From positions 1 to 6,608 of the forward strand of contig CABQAC010000121.1 in assembly GCA_902462035.1 (NCBI GenBank): 6,608 nt of DNA, in the 5' to 3' direction. Below are positions 1-4,999 of this stretch, one piece after another. A program made the translations under genes and the position numbers. Under the pieces are notes generated by a model. That model did no database searches and was not told the origin of the DNA. It saw nothing but the letters and a program-made list of their open reading frames with translations. Positions within the stretch are counted from its first letter, which is position 1, and every line of letters starts with the position of its first letter. Source of the stretch: an uncultured Eubacteriales bacterium. Lineage in GTDB: Bacteria; Bacillota; Clostridia; Oscillospirales; Acutalibacteraceae.

Positions 1-27
1 AACAGTATTTTCGAACGGCTTGTGCAG

Positions 28-36
28 AAAGGGTGG
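28..36 (+). promoter_or_regulatory. Ribosome binding site deciding the gpsA start
   Basis: AAAGGGTGG is purine-rich and complementary to the 16S 3' end. It ends 8 bases before ATG 45, good spacing, and contains the alternative GTG at 33, which argues against GTG as the start. Confidence 0.6.
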
Positions 37-44
37 TCAAAACC

Positions 45-1046
45 ATGGCGGAAATCGGGGTATTGGGCGCCGGCGGATGGGGCACCGCGCTGGCGGTCAT
101 GGCAGACCGGTACGGGCACCAGGTCAAGCTGTGGTCGGCTTTCCCCCAGGAATTGGAGGACATCCGGCGGGACGGGGAAAATAAAAAGCTGCTGCCGGGA
201 ATCACGGTCCCCTCCTCGGTGAATCTGACAGCCGATTTGGAAGATGCGGCCCGGGGCAGCCTTTGCATTTTGGCGGTTCCCTCCATCGCGGTGCGGGATA
301 TTGCGCGGCGGATAGCCGGAGTGTCCCGGCCCGGCCTTTGTGTGGTCAATGTGGGCAAGGGACTGGAGGACGGTTCCAAAAAACGCCTTTCCCAAGTCAT
401 CCAGGAGGAAATTCCCAAGGCTCGGGTGGTGGCGCTGTCCGGCCCGTCCCACGCCGAAGAGGTGGGGCGGGATATCCCCACGACCGTTGTGGCGTCCAGC
501 CGGGAGATCGCGGACGCCGAATATGTTCAGGATATTTTGATGAATCCCAACTTCCGCATTTATACCAATTCGGATTTGATTGGCGTTGAGCTGGGCGGCA
601 CGGTGAAGAACGTTATCGCCTTGGCCGCGGGTATTTGCGACGGCATGGGACTGGGGGATAATTCCAAAGCTGCGCTGCTGACCCGGGGTATTGCCGAGAT
701 TGCCCGTTTGGGTGTGGCCATGGGCGCGAACTTGCAGACATTTGCCGGGCTGACCGGCATCGGCGACCTGATTGTGACTTGTACCAGTATGCACAGCCGC
801 AACCGCCGGGCGGGTATGCTGGTCGGGCAGGGTGTGGCGCCCCAGGAGGCGCTGCGGCAGGTGGGAACCGTGGAAGGCTATTACGCCGCCAAGGTGGTTC
901 ACGAACTGGCGCTGGAACAAAAGGTGGATATGCCGATCTCGGAAAAATGTTACCAGATCATGTATCAGGGGGCGTCCCCCCAGGAAGCGATCCGCCAGCT
1001 GATGGCGCGCCCCAAAAAGCACGAAAATGAATACCCGGTCTGGTAA
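45..1046 (+). CDS. gpsA: NAD(P)H-dependent glycerol-3-phosphate dehydrogenase GpsA
   Basis: GpsA reduces dihydroxyacetone phosphate to sn-glycerol 3-phosphate in the cytoplasm, supplying the backbone for phospholipid synthesis. The 333-residue product matches the family length (about 330-340). The N-terminal Rossmann domain opens with GAGGWGTAL (GxGxxG glycines at residues 8, 10 and 13). NVGKG carries conserved Lys105, GPSHAEE lies at 133-139, and the C-terminal helical domain contains GGTVKN with the catalytic-type Lys188, then GLTGIGDLIVTC and NRR (253-255). I start at ATG 45 because the SD-like AAAGGGTGG (28-36) sits 8 bases before it; GTG 33 lies inside that SD and would add only four residues. 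The frame is open to the window edge, so a longer N-terminus cannot be formally excluded. In many Firmicutes plsY precedes gpsA and spoIVA may follow; here a terminator and convergent rpmB follow. The family call is very secure. Confidence 0.97.
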   Translation: MAEIGVLGAGGWGTALAVMADRYGHQVKLWSAFPQELEDIRRDGENKKLLPGITVPSSVNLTADLEDAARGSLCILAVPSIAVRDIARRIAGVSRPGLCVVNVGKGLEDGSKKRLSQVIQEEIPKARVVALSGPSHAEEVGRDIPTTVVASSREIADAEYVQDILMNPNFRIYTNSDLIGVELGGTVKNVIALAAGICDGMGLGDNSKAALLTRGIAEIARLGVAMGANLQTFAGLTGIGDLIVTCTSMHSRNRRAGMLVGQGVAPQEALRQVGTVEGYYAAKVVHELALEQKVDMPISEKCYQIMYQGASPQEAIRQLMARPKKHENEYPVW

Positions 1047-1050
1047 GACG

Positions 1051-1090
1051 CAAAAAAGCGGAAGGCGCCGCGGCGCCCTCCGCTTTTTTG
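1051..1090 (+). terminator. Bidirectional intrinsic terminator after gpsA
   Basis: Two 20-base arms (1051-1070 and 1071-1090) are complementary except for one A/C mismatch (1063/1078). The centre is the perfect 14-base palindrome GGCGCCGCGGCGCC, so the RNA loop must form from its middle bases. The arms end in six A on the left and six T on the right, so a stem followed by a U-tract forms in transcripts of either strand. It starts four bases after the gpsA stop and most likely ends the gpsA transcript. Read from the minus strand the mismatch becomes a G-U wobble, so the stem is slightly better in that direction, giving a backstop for rpmB. Confidence 0.85.
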
Positions 1091-1094
1091 CGGT

Positions 1095-1116
1095 TCCGCG
1101 CCGATTAGCGCGCGGA
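1095..1116. repeat. Small GC-rich hairpin between two terminators
   Basis: TCCGCGC (1095-1101) is complementary to GCGCGGA (1110-1116) around an 8-base loop. No T-tract follows on either strand, so it is not a standard intrinsic terminator. It lies between the gpsA and rpmB terminators. Its function is unknown; it may be an incidental GC-rich inverted repeat. Confidence 0.4.
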
Positions 1117-1133
1117 CTTCCAGCCAACAATCA

Positions 1134-1164
1134 AAAAGGAGCCGTTTTAAAAACGGCTCCTTTT
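1134..1164 (-). terminator. Intrinsic terminator of rpmB
   Basis: The perfect 15-base arms AAAAGGAGCCGTTTT (1134-1148) and AAAACGGCTCCTTTT (1150-1164) flank a single central base; the AT-rich inner part probably opens to form the real loop, leaving a GGAGCC stem. Read on the minus strand the stem begins 12 bases after the rpmB stop and runs into TTTTT (1137-1133), the expected U-tract. On the plus strand CCTTTT follows the stem, so it may also work as a second terminator for gpsA. Confidence 0.8.
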
Positions 1165-1176
1165 AGAAAACCTTGT

Positions 1177-1365
1177 TTAGACGGCACGGGTAACCTTGCC
1201 GGAACGAAGGCAGCGGGTGCAGGCGTAAACACGCTTGGGAGAACCGTTTACAACCGCCTTCACGCGCTTAATGTTGGGCTTCCAGGTCCGGTTAGAACGA
1301 CGGTGGGAATGGGAAACCTGAATCCCGAAGGCTACGTCTTTGCCGCAGATATCGCACTTTGCCAT
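1177..1365 (-). CDS. rpmB: Large-subunit ribosomal protein L28 (bL28), zinc-ribbon form
   Basis: bL28 is a small basic protein of the 50S ribosomal subunit. The 62-residue product has the normal length and hallmark features: start MAKCDICGK, the SHSHRRSNRTWKPNIK segment, and a C-terminal YACTRCLRSGKV. Cysteines at 4, 7, 49 and 52 form two CxxC pairs, indicating the zinc-binding version rather than a cysteine-less paralogue. The start is ATG at 1365 because a very strong SD, AAAGGAGGTG (1381-1372), lies 6 bases upstream; an earlier in-frame ATG three codons before would overlap the SD. The gene stands alone, opposite to its neighbours, with its own promoter and terminator. In many Firmicutes rpmB lies near an asp23-family gene; none is seen here. 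Confidence 0.97.
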   Translation of the reverse strand: MAKCDICGKDVAFGIQVSHSHRRSNRTWKPNIKRVKAVVNGSPKRVYACTRCLRSGKVTRAV

Positions 1366-1409
1366 AGTCTGCACCTCCTTTGGCGACTGGATATAGATAC
1401 AACATTGTT

Positions 1410-1438
1410 ATTTTATCAGAAACACATGGCAAAAGCAA
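1410..1438 (-). promoter_or_regulatory. Housekeeping-type (SigA-like) promoter for rpmB
   Basis: On the minus strand TTGCTT (1438-1433) is separated by exactly 17 bases from TAAAAT (1415-1410), with an extended -10 TG one base upstream of the -10 box. The predicted transcript start near 1403 gives a leader of about 38 bases carrying the strong SD. The near-consensus elements fit strong ribosomal protein expression. Confidence 0.75.
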
Positions 1439-1510
1439 GAACTTTTTCTGAGAAAATAGGAACGAGCCGCGTTTTTTGGCATGGCGGCCGTGGAATCCCA
1501 GCAGGCGTAC

Positions 1511-1539
1511 TTGTTTTTTTACCGCCTTCCCCTTATAAT
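1511..1539 (+). promoter_or_regulatory. Housekeeping-type (SigA-like) promoter for the M50-scpAB run
   Basis: TTGTTT (1511-1516), a 17-base spacer and a perfect TATAAT (1534-1539) face right. Transcription would start near 1546, leaving a leader of about 76 bases before ATG 1622. It is divergent from the rpmB promoter, with about 70 bases of unremarkable sequence between the two -35 boxes (1439-1510). It probably drives the M50 protease gene and the genes that follow it closely. Confidence 0.75.
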
Positions 1540-1589
1540 AACATATATCGTTACCACAGGACGTCCATTGGAACAAAAGCGGTTCCGGC

Positions 1590-1605
1590 CGGGGCGCCGG
1601 CCCCG
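1590..1605 (+). repeat. GC-rich leader hairpin before the M50 gene
   Basis: CGGGGC (1590-1595) pairs with GCCCCG (1600-1605) around a 4-base loop GCCG, inside a run of almost pure G and C. It ends two bases before the SD AAAGGAG (1608-1614). It has no T-tract, so it is not a terminator; it could stabilise the mRNA 5' end or influence ribosome access. No known riboswitch architecture is recognised. Confidence 0.4.
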
Positions 1606-1621
1606 CAAAAGGAGCAGAAAT

Positions 1622-2302
1622 ATGTGGATTATCAATGCGCTGCGCAGGGGCGATACTATCTCGTTGGTCATCGGCTTGGCAGTACGGCTGTTCATCATTT
1701 TCGCGATATTGCCGGTTCATGAATTCGCCCACGGCTGGATGGCGAGAAAACTTGGGGACAATACGGCGCGCTTACAAGGCAGGCTGACCATGAATCCGTT
1801 GGCGCATGTGGACCCTATGGGCGCATTGTTCATCATCTTTTTTGGCTTTGGCTGGGCCAGGCCGGTGCCGGTCGATCCCTATAATTTCAAACACCGCAAA
1901 CGGGATATGGCGCTTACTGCTTTGGCCGGGCCGGTTTCCAACGTGCTGGTGGCGCTGCTGGCCGCTGTGTTATATTATGCGGTTTTTCTGCTTCTTCCGT
2001 ACGGTGCTTGGATGGATCAGGCGTTCTATTTTTTATGGTTGTTTATCGGTATCAATATCAGCTTGGCGGTATTTAACTTGCTGCCCATTCCGCCGCTGGA
2101 CGGCTCCCGCATTTTCAGCGCGGTTCTGCCGGACAAATGGGTATTTAAAATGGCCCAGTACGAGCAGTACCTTTTCATTGGCCTGTTTGTGCTGATGTTC
2201 ACCGGGCTGCTCAACCCTGTTACCGACTTTTTCCAAAATTATGTGACAAGCGGTGTGCTGTGGGTCGCAAGACTTCCGTTCCGCCTGTTTGGCCTGATCT
2301 AG
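1622..2302 (+). CDS. Site-2 protease family (M50) membrane metalloprotease
   Basis: This is a predicted intramembrane zinc metallopeptidase of the short M50 type (YwhC-like in B. subtilis) in the cytoplasmic membrane; its substrate is unknown. The 226-residue product shows HEFAH (zinc ligands His33 and His37, catalytic Glu34) directly after the first membrane segment (about 13-31), then NPLAHVDP (58-65), a LAGPVSN turn (101-107), and NLLPIPPLDG with the third ligand Asp160. Further membrane segments lie near 67-78, 100-126, 134-155 and 183-197. There is no PDZ domain, unlike RseP/RasP. I start at ATG 1622 because AAAGGAG (1608-1614) lies 7 bases upstream; the same frame extends back to 1481, but that region holds the promoter. 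The gap to scpA is only 27 bases, so they are probably cotranscribed, a linkage I recall as common in Clostridia. Active-site residues are intact. Family is certain, role is not. Confidence 0.93.
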   Translation: MWIINALRRGDTISLVIGLAVRLFIIFAILPVHEFAHGWMARKLGDNTARLQGRLTMNPLAHVDPMGALFIIFFGFGWARPVPVDPYNFKHRKRDMALTALAGPVSNVLVALLAAVLYYAVFLLLPYGAWMDQAFYFLWLFIGINISLAVFNLLPIPPLDGSRIFSAVLPDKWVFKMAQYEQYLFIGLFVLMFTGLLNPVTDFFQNYVTSGVLWVARLPFRLFGLI

Positions 2303-2307
2303 CGGGA

Positions 2308-2315
2308 AGAGGAGG
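2308..2315 (+). promoter_or_regulatory. Ribosome binding site for scpA with long spacing
   Basis: AGAGGAGG is a near-perfect SD but ends 14 bases before TTG 2330, longer than the usual 5-10. No other ATG, GTG or TTG exists in frame between the upstream stop (2300) and 2330, and the protein must begin about here to keep the conserved N-terminus, so the TTG is accepted. Confidence 0.5.
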
Positions 2316-2329
2316 CGGGAAACGGACCA

Positions 2330-3076
2330 TTGGAAAAGCTATCCTATAAGCTGCTGGATTTTGAAGGTCCGCTGGACCTGCTGTTGCAGCTGATTTCAAA
2401 AAATAAACTGAATATTTATGACATTCAAATTTCTTTACTTTTGGAACAATACATGGCTCAAATTGACGCCATGCGGGAACAAGATTTGGACGTGGCCAGC
2501 GAATTTTTAGAGATGGCCGCGCGGCTGGTGTACTTAAAAACCGTCATGTTGCTGCCCAAGCACGAAGAAGCGGACGAGCTGAAAAAAGAACTGACCGGCC
2601 AATTGCTGGAATATCAGGAGTGCCGCCAGGTGGCGGCGATGTTGGCATCGTTGGTGACGTTTGACCAGCTGACCAGGAGCCCTGCCGAGCTGGAGACGGA
2701 TTTGACCTACCGCCGCAGCCACGAACCCCGGGAGCTATTCGAAGCCTACTTCGAGGCGGCTGGCAAAGGCAAACGGCGGCTTCCGCCGCCGACTGCCGCG
2801 TTTTCCGGCATCGTGTCGCGCAAGGTGGTTTCGGTGGGATCGCGCATTATTTATGTGCTGCGCAAACTTTGGACCGGTACGGGGGTCACGTTTGACCAAT
2901 TGTTCGAGCGGTCAGAGAGCAAATCCCAGCTTGTGGCCACATTTTTGGCGGTGCTGGAATTGGTGAAGGCCAAACGGGTGGAAATTGACGAAGGCGCGGG
3001 GGAAGAACCCCTGCAGCTGAGAATGCGGAGGGGCGGTGAAGCCAGATGGAAATCAAGGAAGCACAAGCAGCCATAG
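2330..3076 (+). CDS. scpA: Segregation and condensation protein A (kleisin)
   Basis: ScpA is the kleisin that bridges the two heads of the Smc dimer and, with ScpB, forms the bacterial condensin needed for chromosome organisation and segregation on the nucleoid. The 248-residue product (B. subtilis protein about 250) begins with the family hallmark YKLLDFEGPLDLLLQLI (6-22), then the helical Smc-neck-binding domain with FLEMAARLVYLKTVMLLP. A variable middle follows, and a C-terminal winged-helix segment (about 165-222; TFDQLFERSESKSQLVATFL) is expected to cap the Smc head. The start is TTG 2330, the only start-like codon after the upstream stop. The last 31 bases overlap scpB in another frame, so the basic tail RMRRGGEARWKSRKHKQP is encoded partly in the overlap and may be a poorly constrained extension. 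The scpA-scpB order is the Firmicute norm. Confidence 0.96.
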   Translation: MEKLSYKLLDFEGPLDLLLQLISKNKLNIYDIQISLLLEQYMAQIDAMREQDLDVASEFLEMAARLVYLKTVMLLPKHEEADELKKELTGQLLEYQECRQVAAMLASLVTFDQLTRSPAELETDLTYRRSHEPRELFEAYFEAAGKGKRRLPPPTAAFSGIVSRKVVSVGSRIIYVLRKLWTGTGVTFDQLFERSESKSQLVATFLAVLELVKAKRVEIDEGAGEEPLQLRMRRGGEARWKSRKHKQP

Positions 3077-3606
3077 AGGCTGTGTTGTTCGCCAGCGGCG
3101 ACCCGGTTCCCATCGGGCGGATTGCCCAGGTGCTGTCGCTGGATACCGCCACGGTGGACAAGCTGGTGCGCACGCTGTCCGAACGGATGGAATCCCAGGA
3201 CAGCGGGTTGCAGATCCTCAAATTGGGGGACTGCTACCAAATGTGCACCAAAAAGCAACATGCGGATGTGGTCCGGGCTATGCTGGAAATCCGGCGGAAT
3301 GCACCGCTGTCCCAGGCGGCGATGGAAATTTTGGCTATTATCGCTTATAACCAGCCTGTAACCAAGGCGTTCGTGGAGCAAATACGGGGCGTGGATTCGT
3401 CCGGCGTCATCGCGAGCTTGTCCGCCAAAGGGCTGATAGAAGAAAAAGGACGGCTGGAACTGCCCGGGCGGCCTTTGCTGTACGGGACGACCGAACATTT
3501 TTTACGGTGTTTTCAAATTTCATCCCTGGATCAGCTCCCGCCGCTGCCGCAAAAGACGGCGGAGGCGGTGCCAGCGGAAGATGGCGCTGCGGAAGGTGGC
3601 GTATAG
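3046..3606 (+). CDS. scpB: Segregation and condensation protein B
   Basis: ScpB dimers bind the central part of ScpA and complete the Smc-ScpAB condensin complex. The 186-residue product (B. subtilis about 197) has two winged-helix domains. The first begins EAQAAIEAVLFASGDPVPI (about 5-23). The second contains LSQAAMEILAIIAYNQPVTKA, IRGVDSSGVIASL and the very conserved GLIEEKGR...PGRPLLYGTT, ending SLDQLPPLP before a short acidic, alanine-rich tail. The start is ATG 3046, with GGAGGGG (3027-3033) 12 bases upstream inside the end of scpA; a closer GGTGA (3035-3039) may also help. The 31-base overlap suggests translational coupling and balanced stoichiometry with ScpA. Identification is secure. 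Confidence 0.96.
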   Translation: MEIKEAQAAIEAVLFASGDPVPIGRIAQVLSLDTATVDKLVRTLSERMESQDSGLQILKLGDCYQMCTKKQHADVVRAMLEIRRNAPLSQAAMEILAIIAYNQPVTKAFVEQIRGVDSSGVIASLSAKGLIEEKGRLELPGRPLLYGTTEHFLRCFQISSLDQLPPLPQKTAEAVPAEDGAAEGGV

Positions 3607-3648
3607 GACCGGCCGCCATACCCAGCCGTACCGGCAGCCCGGCTTTTG

Positions 3649-3660
3649 AAAGGGTGGGAG
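3649..3660 (+). promoter_or_regulatory. Ribosome binding site deciding the DUF2953 gene start
   Basis: AAAGGGTGGGAG lies 6 bases before GTG 3667. The upstream in-frame TTG at 3646 precedes this SD and has no good SD of its own, so GTG 3667 is preferred. Confidence 0.55.
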
Positions 3661-3666
3661 AGTCTC

Positions 3667-4344
3667 GTGTTGGCTTTGTATATCGTTTTGGGGATCCTCC
3701 TGCTGGTATTGCTGCTGCTGTGGTTGCCCATCCGGATTACCGCTTCTTACAGGGAACGGCTGGAACTGAAGATCTCTTACTTGTTTTTATCCTTCCAGCT
3801 TGTCCCGCCGCCGGAGGAATCGGAAAAAAAGCGGGCGCGGCGGGAAAGGAAAGAGGCCAGGGCGGCAAAAAGGGAGTCAAAAAAGAAAGACAAAGGGCAG
3901 AAAGAACAGGAGCATTCCTCCTTTTTTAAAGAACTGTGGCAGGAGCGCGGCCTGTCGGGCTTTCTTCACTTTATGACGGAGACCGGAAAAATCGCGGCGG
4001 AAGCCGCACGGCGGATTTTGCGCCACGCGCTGCTGAAACGGCTGGATGTCGTGGTGGAGGCCGGCGGGGAGGATGCGGCAGCTGCCGCATTGGATTACGG
4101 ACGGCTATGTGCGGTCGTTTACCCCGTTTGCGGGCTGCTGCTGGATTTGTGCCACCACCGCCGTTATCAGGTGGCGGTACGCCCCAGCTTCCACACCGGG
4201 CAGGTTGTCATCCGGATGGAATTGGTGCTGCGCCTGCGCGGTTTTTGGCTGCTTACTGCGGGCGGACGGTCGCTGTTCCGCTTTTTGCGGATGCAGGCCG
4301 CCGAGGGGAAAGCCCGGGCGCGGGCCGGAACCGGCGCCGCATAA
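3667..4344 (+). CDS. DUF2953 family membrane-anchored protein (YtfI-like)
   Basis: The molecular function is unknown. The 225-residue product has one N-terminal hydrophobic segment (about 2-20, very leucine-rich). A short beta-like stretch (ITASYRERLELKISYLFLSFQL) is typical of DUF2953 proteins. An unusually charged Lys/Arg/Glu segment (50-82) may be helical or coiled coil. The C-terminal conserved part has KRLDVVVEAGGEDAAAAALDYGRLCAVVYPVCGLL and a final basic LRLRGFWLLTAGGRSLFRFLR. The family call rests on this layout and on its position directly before ytfJ, matching B. subtilis ytfI-ytfJ. The protein probably sits at the membrane; topology cannot be fixed by eye. The start is GTG 3667, 60 bases after scpB. 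I infer a role linked to YtfJ; the pairing is conserved but its biochemistry is not known to me. Confidence 0.8.
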   Translation: MLALYIVLGILLLVLLLLWLPIRITASYRERLELKISYLFLSFQLVPPPEESEKKRARRERKEARAAKRESKKKDKGQKEQEHSSFFKELWQERGLSGFLHFMTETGKIAAEAARRILRHALLKRLDVVVEAGGEDAAAAALDYGRLCAVVYPVCGLLLDLCHHRRYQVAVRPSFHTGQVVIRMELVLRLRGFWLLTAGGRSLFRFLRMQAAEGKARARAGTGAA

Positions 4345-4382
4345 GCGGCGGCAGCTTCGTCAAAAATCCATGCAAGTGGTTT

Positions 4383-4391
4383 TGATACAAT
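4383..4391 (+). promoter_or_regulatory. Possible extended -10 promoter element before ytfJ
   Basis: TGATACAAT carries an extended -10 TG followed by TACAAT, 27 bases upstream of ATG 4419. No convincing -35 lies 16-18 bases before it, and I could not fit a forespore sigma consensus (SigF/SigG) in the 74-base gap. An internal promoter here is a weak suggestion. Confidence 0.25.
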
Positions 4392-4418
4392 GGACAACAG
4401 GAAAGGAAAGTGAAACAC

Positions 4419-4874
4419 ATGAGCGAGCATCCGATTCAGGGAATGATGGATACAACCATGCAGAAAATCAAGGAGATGGTGGATGTCAACACCATCGTCG
4501 GGGAACCGATTCACTGCCCGGACGGGACGATGATTATTCCGGTATCCAAGGTTACGTATGGCTTTGCGTCCGGCGGTTCGGACTTTCCAACCAAATCCGC
4601 CAAGGATTTATTCGGCGGCGGCAGCGGCGCCGGAATCACGATTGCGCCGGTCGCGTTCCTGACGGTCAGCAATGGCGACGTCAAGCTGATGCCCATTGCG
4701 CCGGTGAACAATACGGCAGACCGCGTGGTGGAAATGGTGCCGGACGTGGTGGATAAAATCAGTTCTCTGTTTAAGAAAGAGAAAAAACAGAAAAACACCC
4801 AGCCTGCGATGGCGGAACCGGTTCCTGCGCCCAAGCCCGGCGCCAATCCGGAAATCGACATCCAAATCGACTGA
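4419..4874 (+). CDS. ytfJ: GerW/YtfJ family sporulation-associated protein
   Basis: YtfJ (GerW) is a small soluble protein; in B. subtilis it is made in the forespore and affects germination, though relatives occur widely, including in non-spore-formers. The 151-residue product has the family core: an N-terminal helix (MMDTTMQKIKEMVDVNTIVGEPI), then DGTMIIPVSKVTYGFASGGSDF, a glycine-rich FGGGSGAGITIAPVAFLTV, and VKLMPIAP. A lysine-rich stretch (SLFKKEKKQK) and a Pro/Ala-rich tail follow and are less conserved. I choose ATG 4419, 8 bases after GGAAAG (4405-4410); GTG 4410 in the same frame lies within that purine stretch. It follows the YtfI-like gene by 74 bases, the same pairing as in Bacillus. 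Family identity is strong; a germination role in this organism is inference. Confidence 0.93.
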   Translation: MSEHPIQGMMDTTMQKIKEMVDVNTIVGEPIHCPDGTMIIPVSKVTYGFASGGSDFPTKSAKDLFGGGSGAGITIAPVAFLTVSNGDVKLMPIAPVNNTADRVVEMVPDVVDKISSLFKKEKKQKNTQPAMAEPVPAPKPGANPEIDIQID

Positions 4875-4933
4875 TCCCGCACGAAAAAAGTTTGTTTCTA
4901 ATTCGCGCTGGGTGCCGCATATGAATAAATGAA

Positions 4934-4970
4934 GCGGCCGGAACCTTTAGCGGTATATCGTTCCGGCTGC
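4934..4970 (+). terminator. Hairpin between ytfJ and dacB, possible weak terminator or attenuator
   Basis: GCGGCCGGAAC (4934-4944) pairs with GTTCCGGCTGC (4960-4970), 11 pairs including one G-U wobble, around a 15-base loop. The downstream sequence GGATTTCGTTTGT is T-rich but not a clean U-run, so termination would be partial. It ends 18 bases before the dacB SD, so it could attenuate read-through, stabilise a processed end, or affect dacB translation. No other structure or clear housekeeping promoter was found in 4875-4988. Confidence 0.4.
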
Positions 4971-4988
4971 GGATTTCGTTTGTATGGC

Positions 4989-4994
4989 AGGTGG
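4989..4994 (+). promoter_or_regulatory. Ribosome binding site deciding the dacB start
   Basis: AGGTGG lies 5 bases before TTG 5000. The alternative GTG 4991 falls inside this SD and ATG 5012 would be 17 bases away, so TTG 5000 is preferred. Confidence 0.45.
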
Positions 4995-4999
4995 TCGCA

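Noticed and set aside
1..44. C-terminus of an upstream gene such as plsY
   Set aside because: No frame in the first 44 bases shows a stop or a recognisable PlsY end, so no upstream gene can be annotated.
1481..1621. N-terminal extension of the M50 protein from an ATG at 1481
   Set aside because: The extension covers the TATAAT promoter and leader, encodes a non-conserved basic stretch, and ATG 1622 has a well-spaced SD.
1027..1722. Long plus-strand open frame across the gpsA-rpmB-promoter region
   Set aside because: It runs antisense through rpmB and through two terminators and both promoters, has low-complexity basic composition and no recognisable domain; it is a GC-driven shadow.
1292..1732. 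146-codon minus-strand open frame
   Set aside because: It overlaps rpmB and the start of the M50 gene, crosses both promoters, and resembles no family.
2851..3498. 215-codon minus-strand frame opposite scpA-scpB
   Set aside because: It is fully antisense to two securely identified genes and shows no conserved motif.
3507..4756. Out-of-frame plus-strand open frames over scpB, the DUF2953 gene and ytfJ
   Set aside because: They are Gly/Arg/Ala-rich shadows of GC-rich coding sequence; the in-frame genes carry the conserved families.
4921..4932. Three-codon ATG-AAT-AAA-TGA mini-ORF upstream of dacB
   Set aside because: It is too short and lacks a good SD; a leader-peptide attenuation role has no support.
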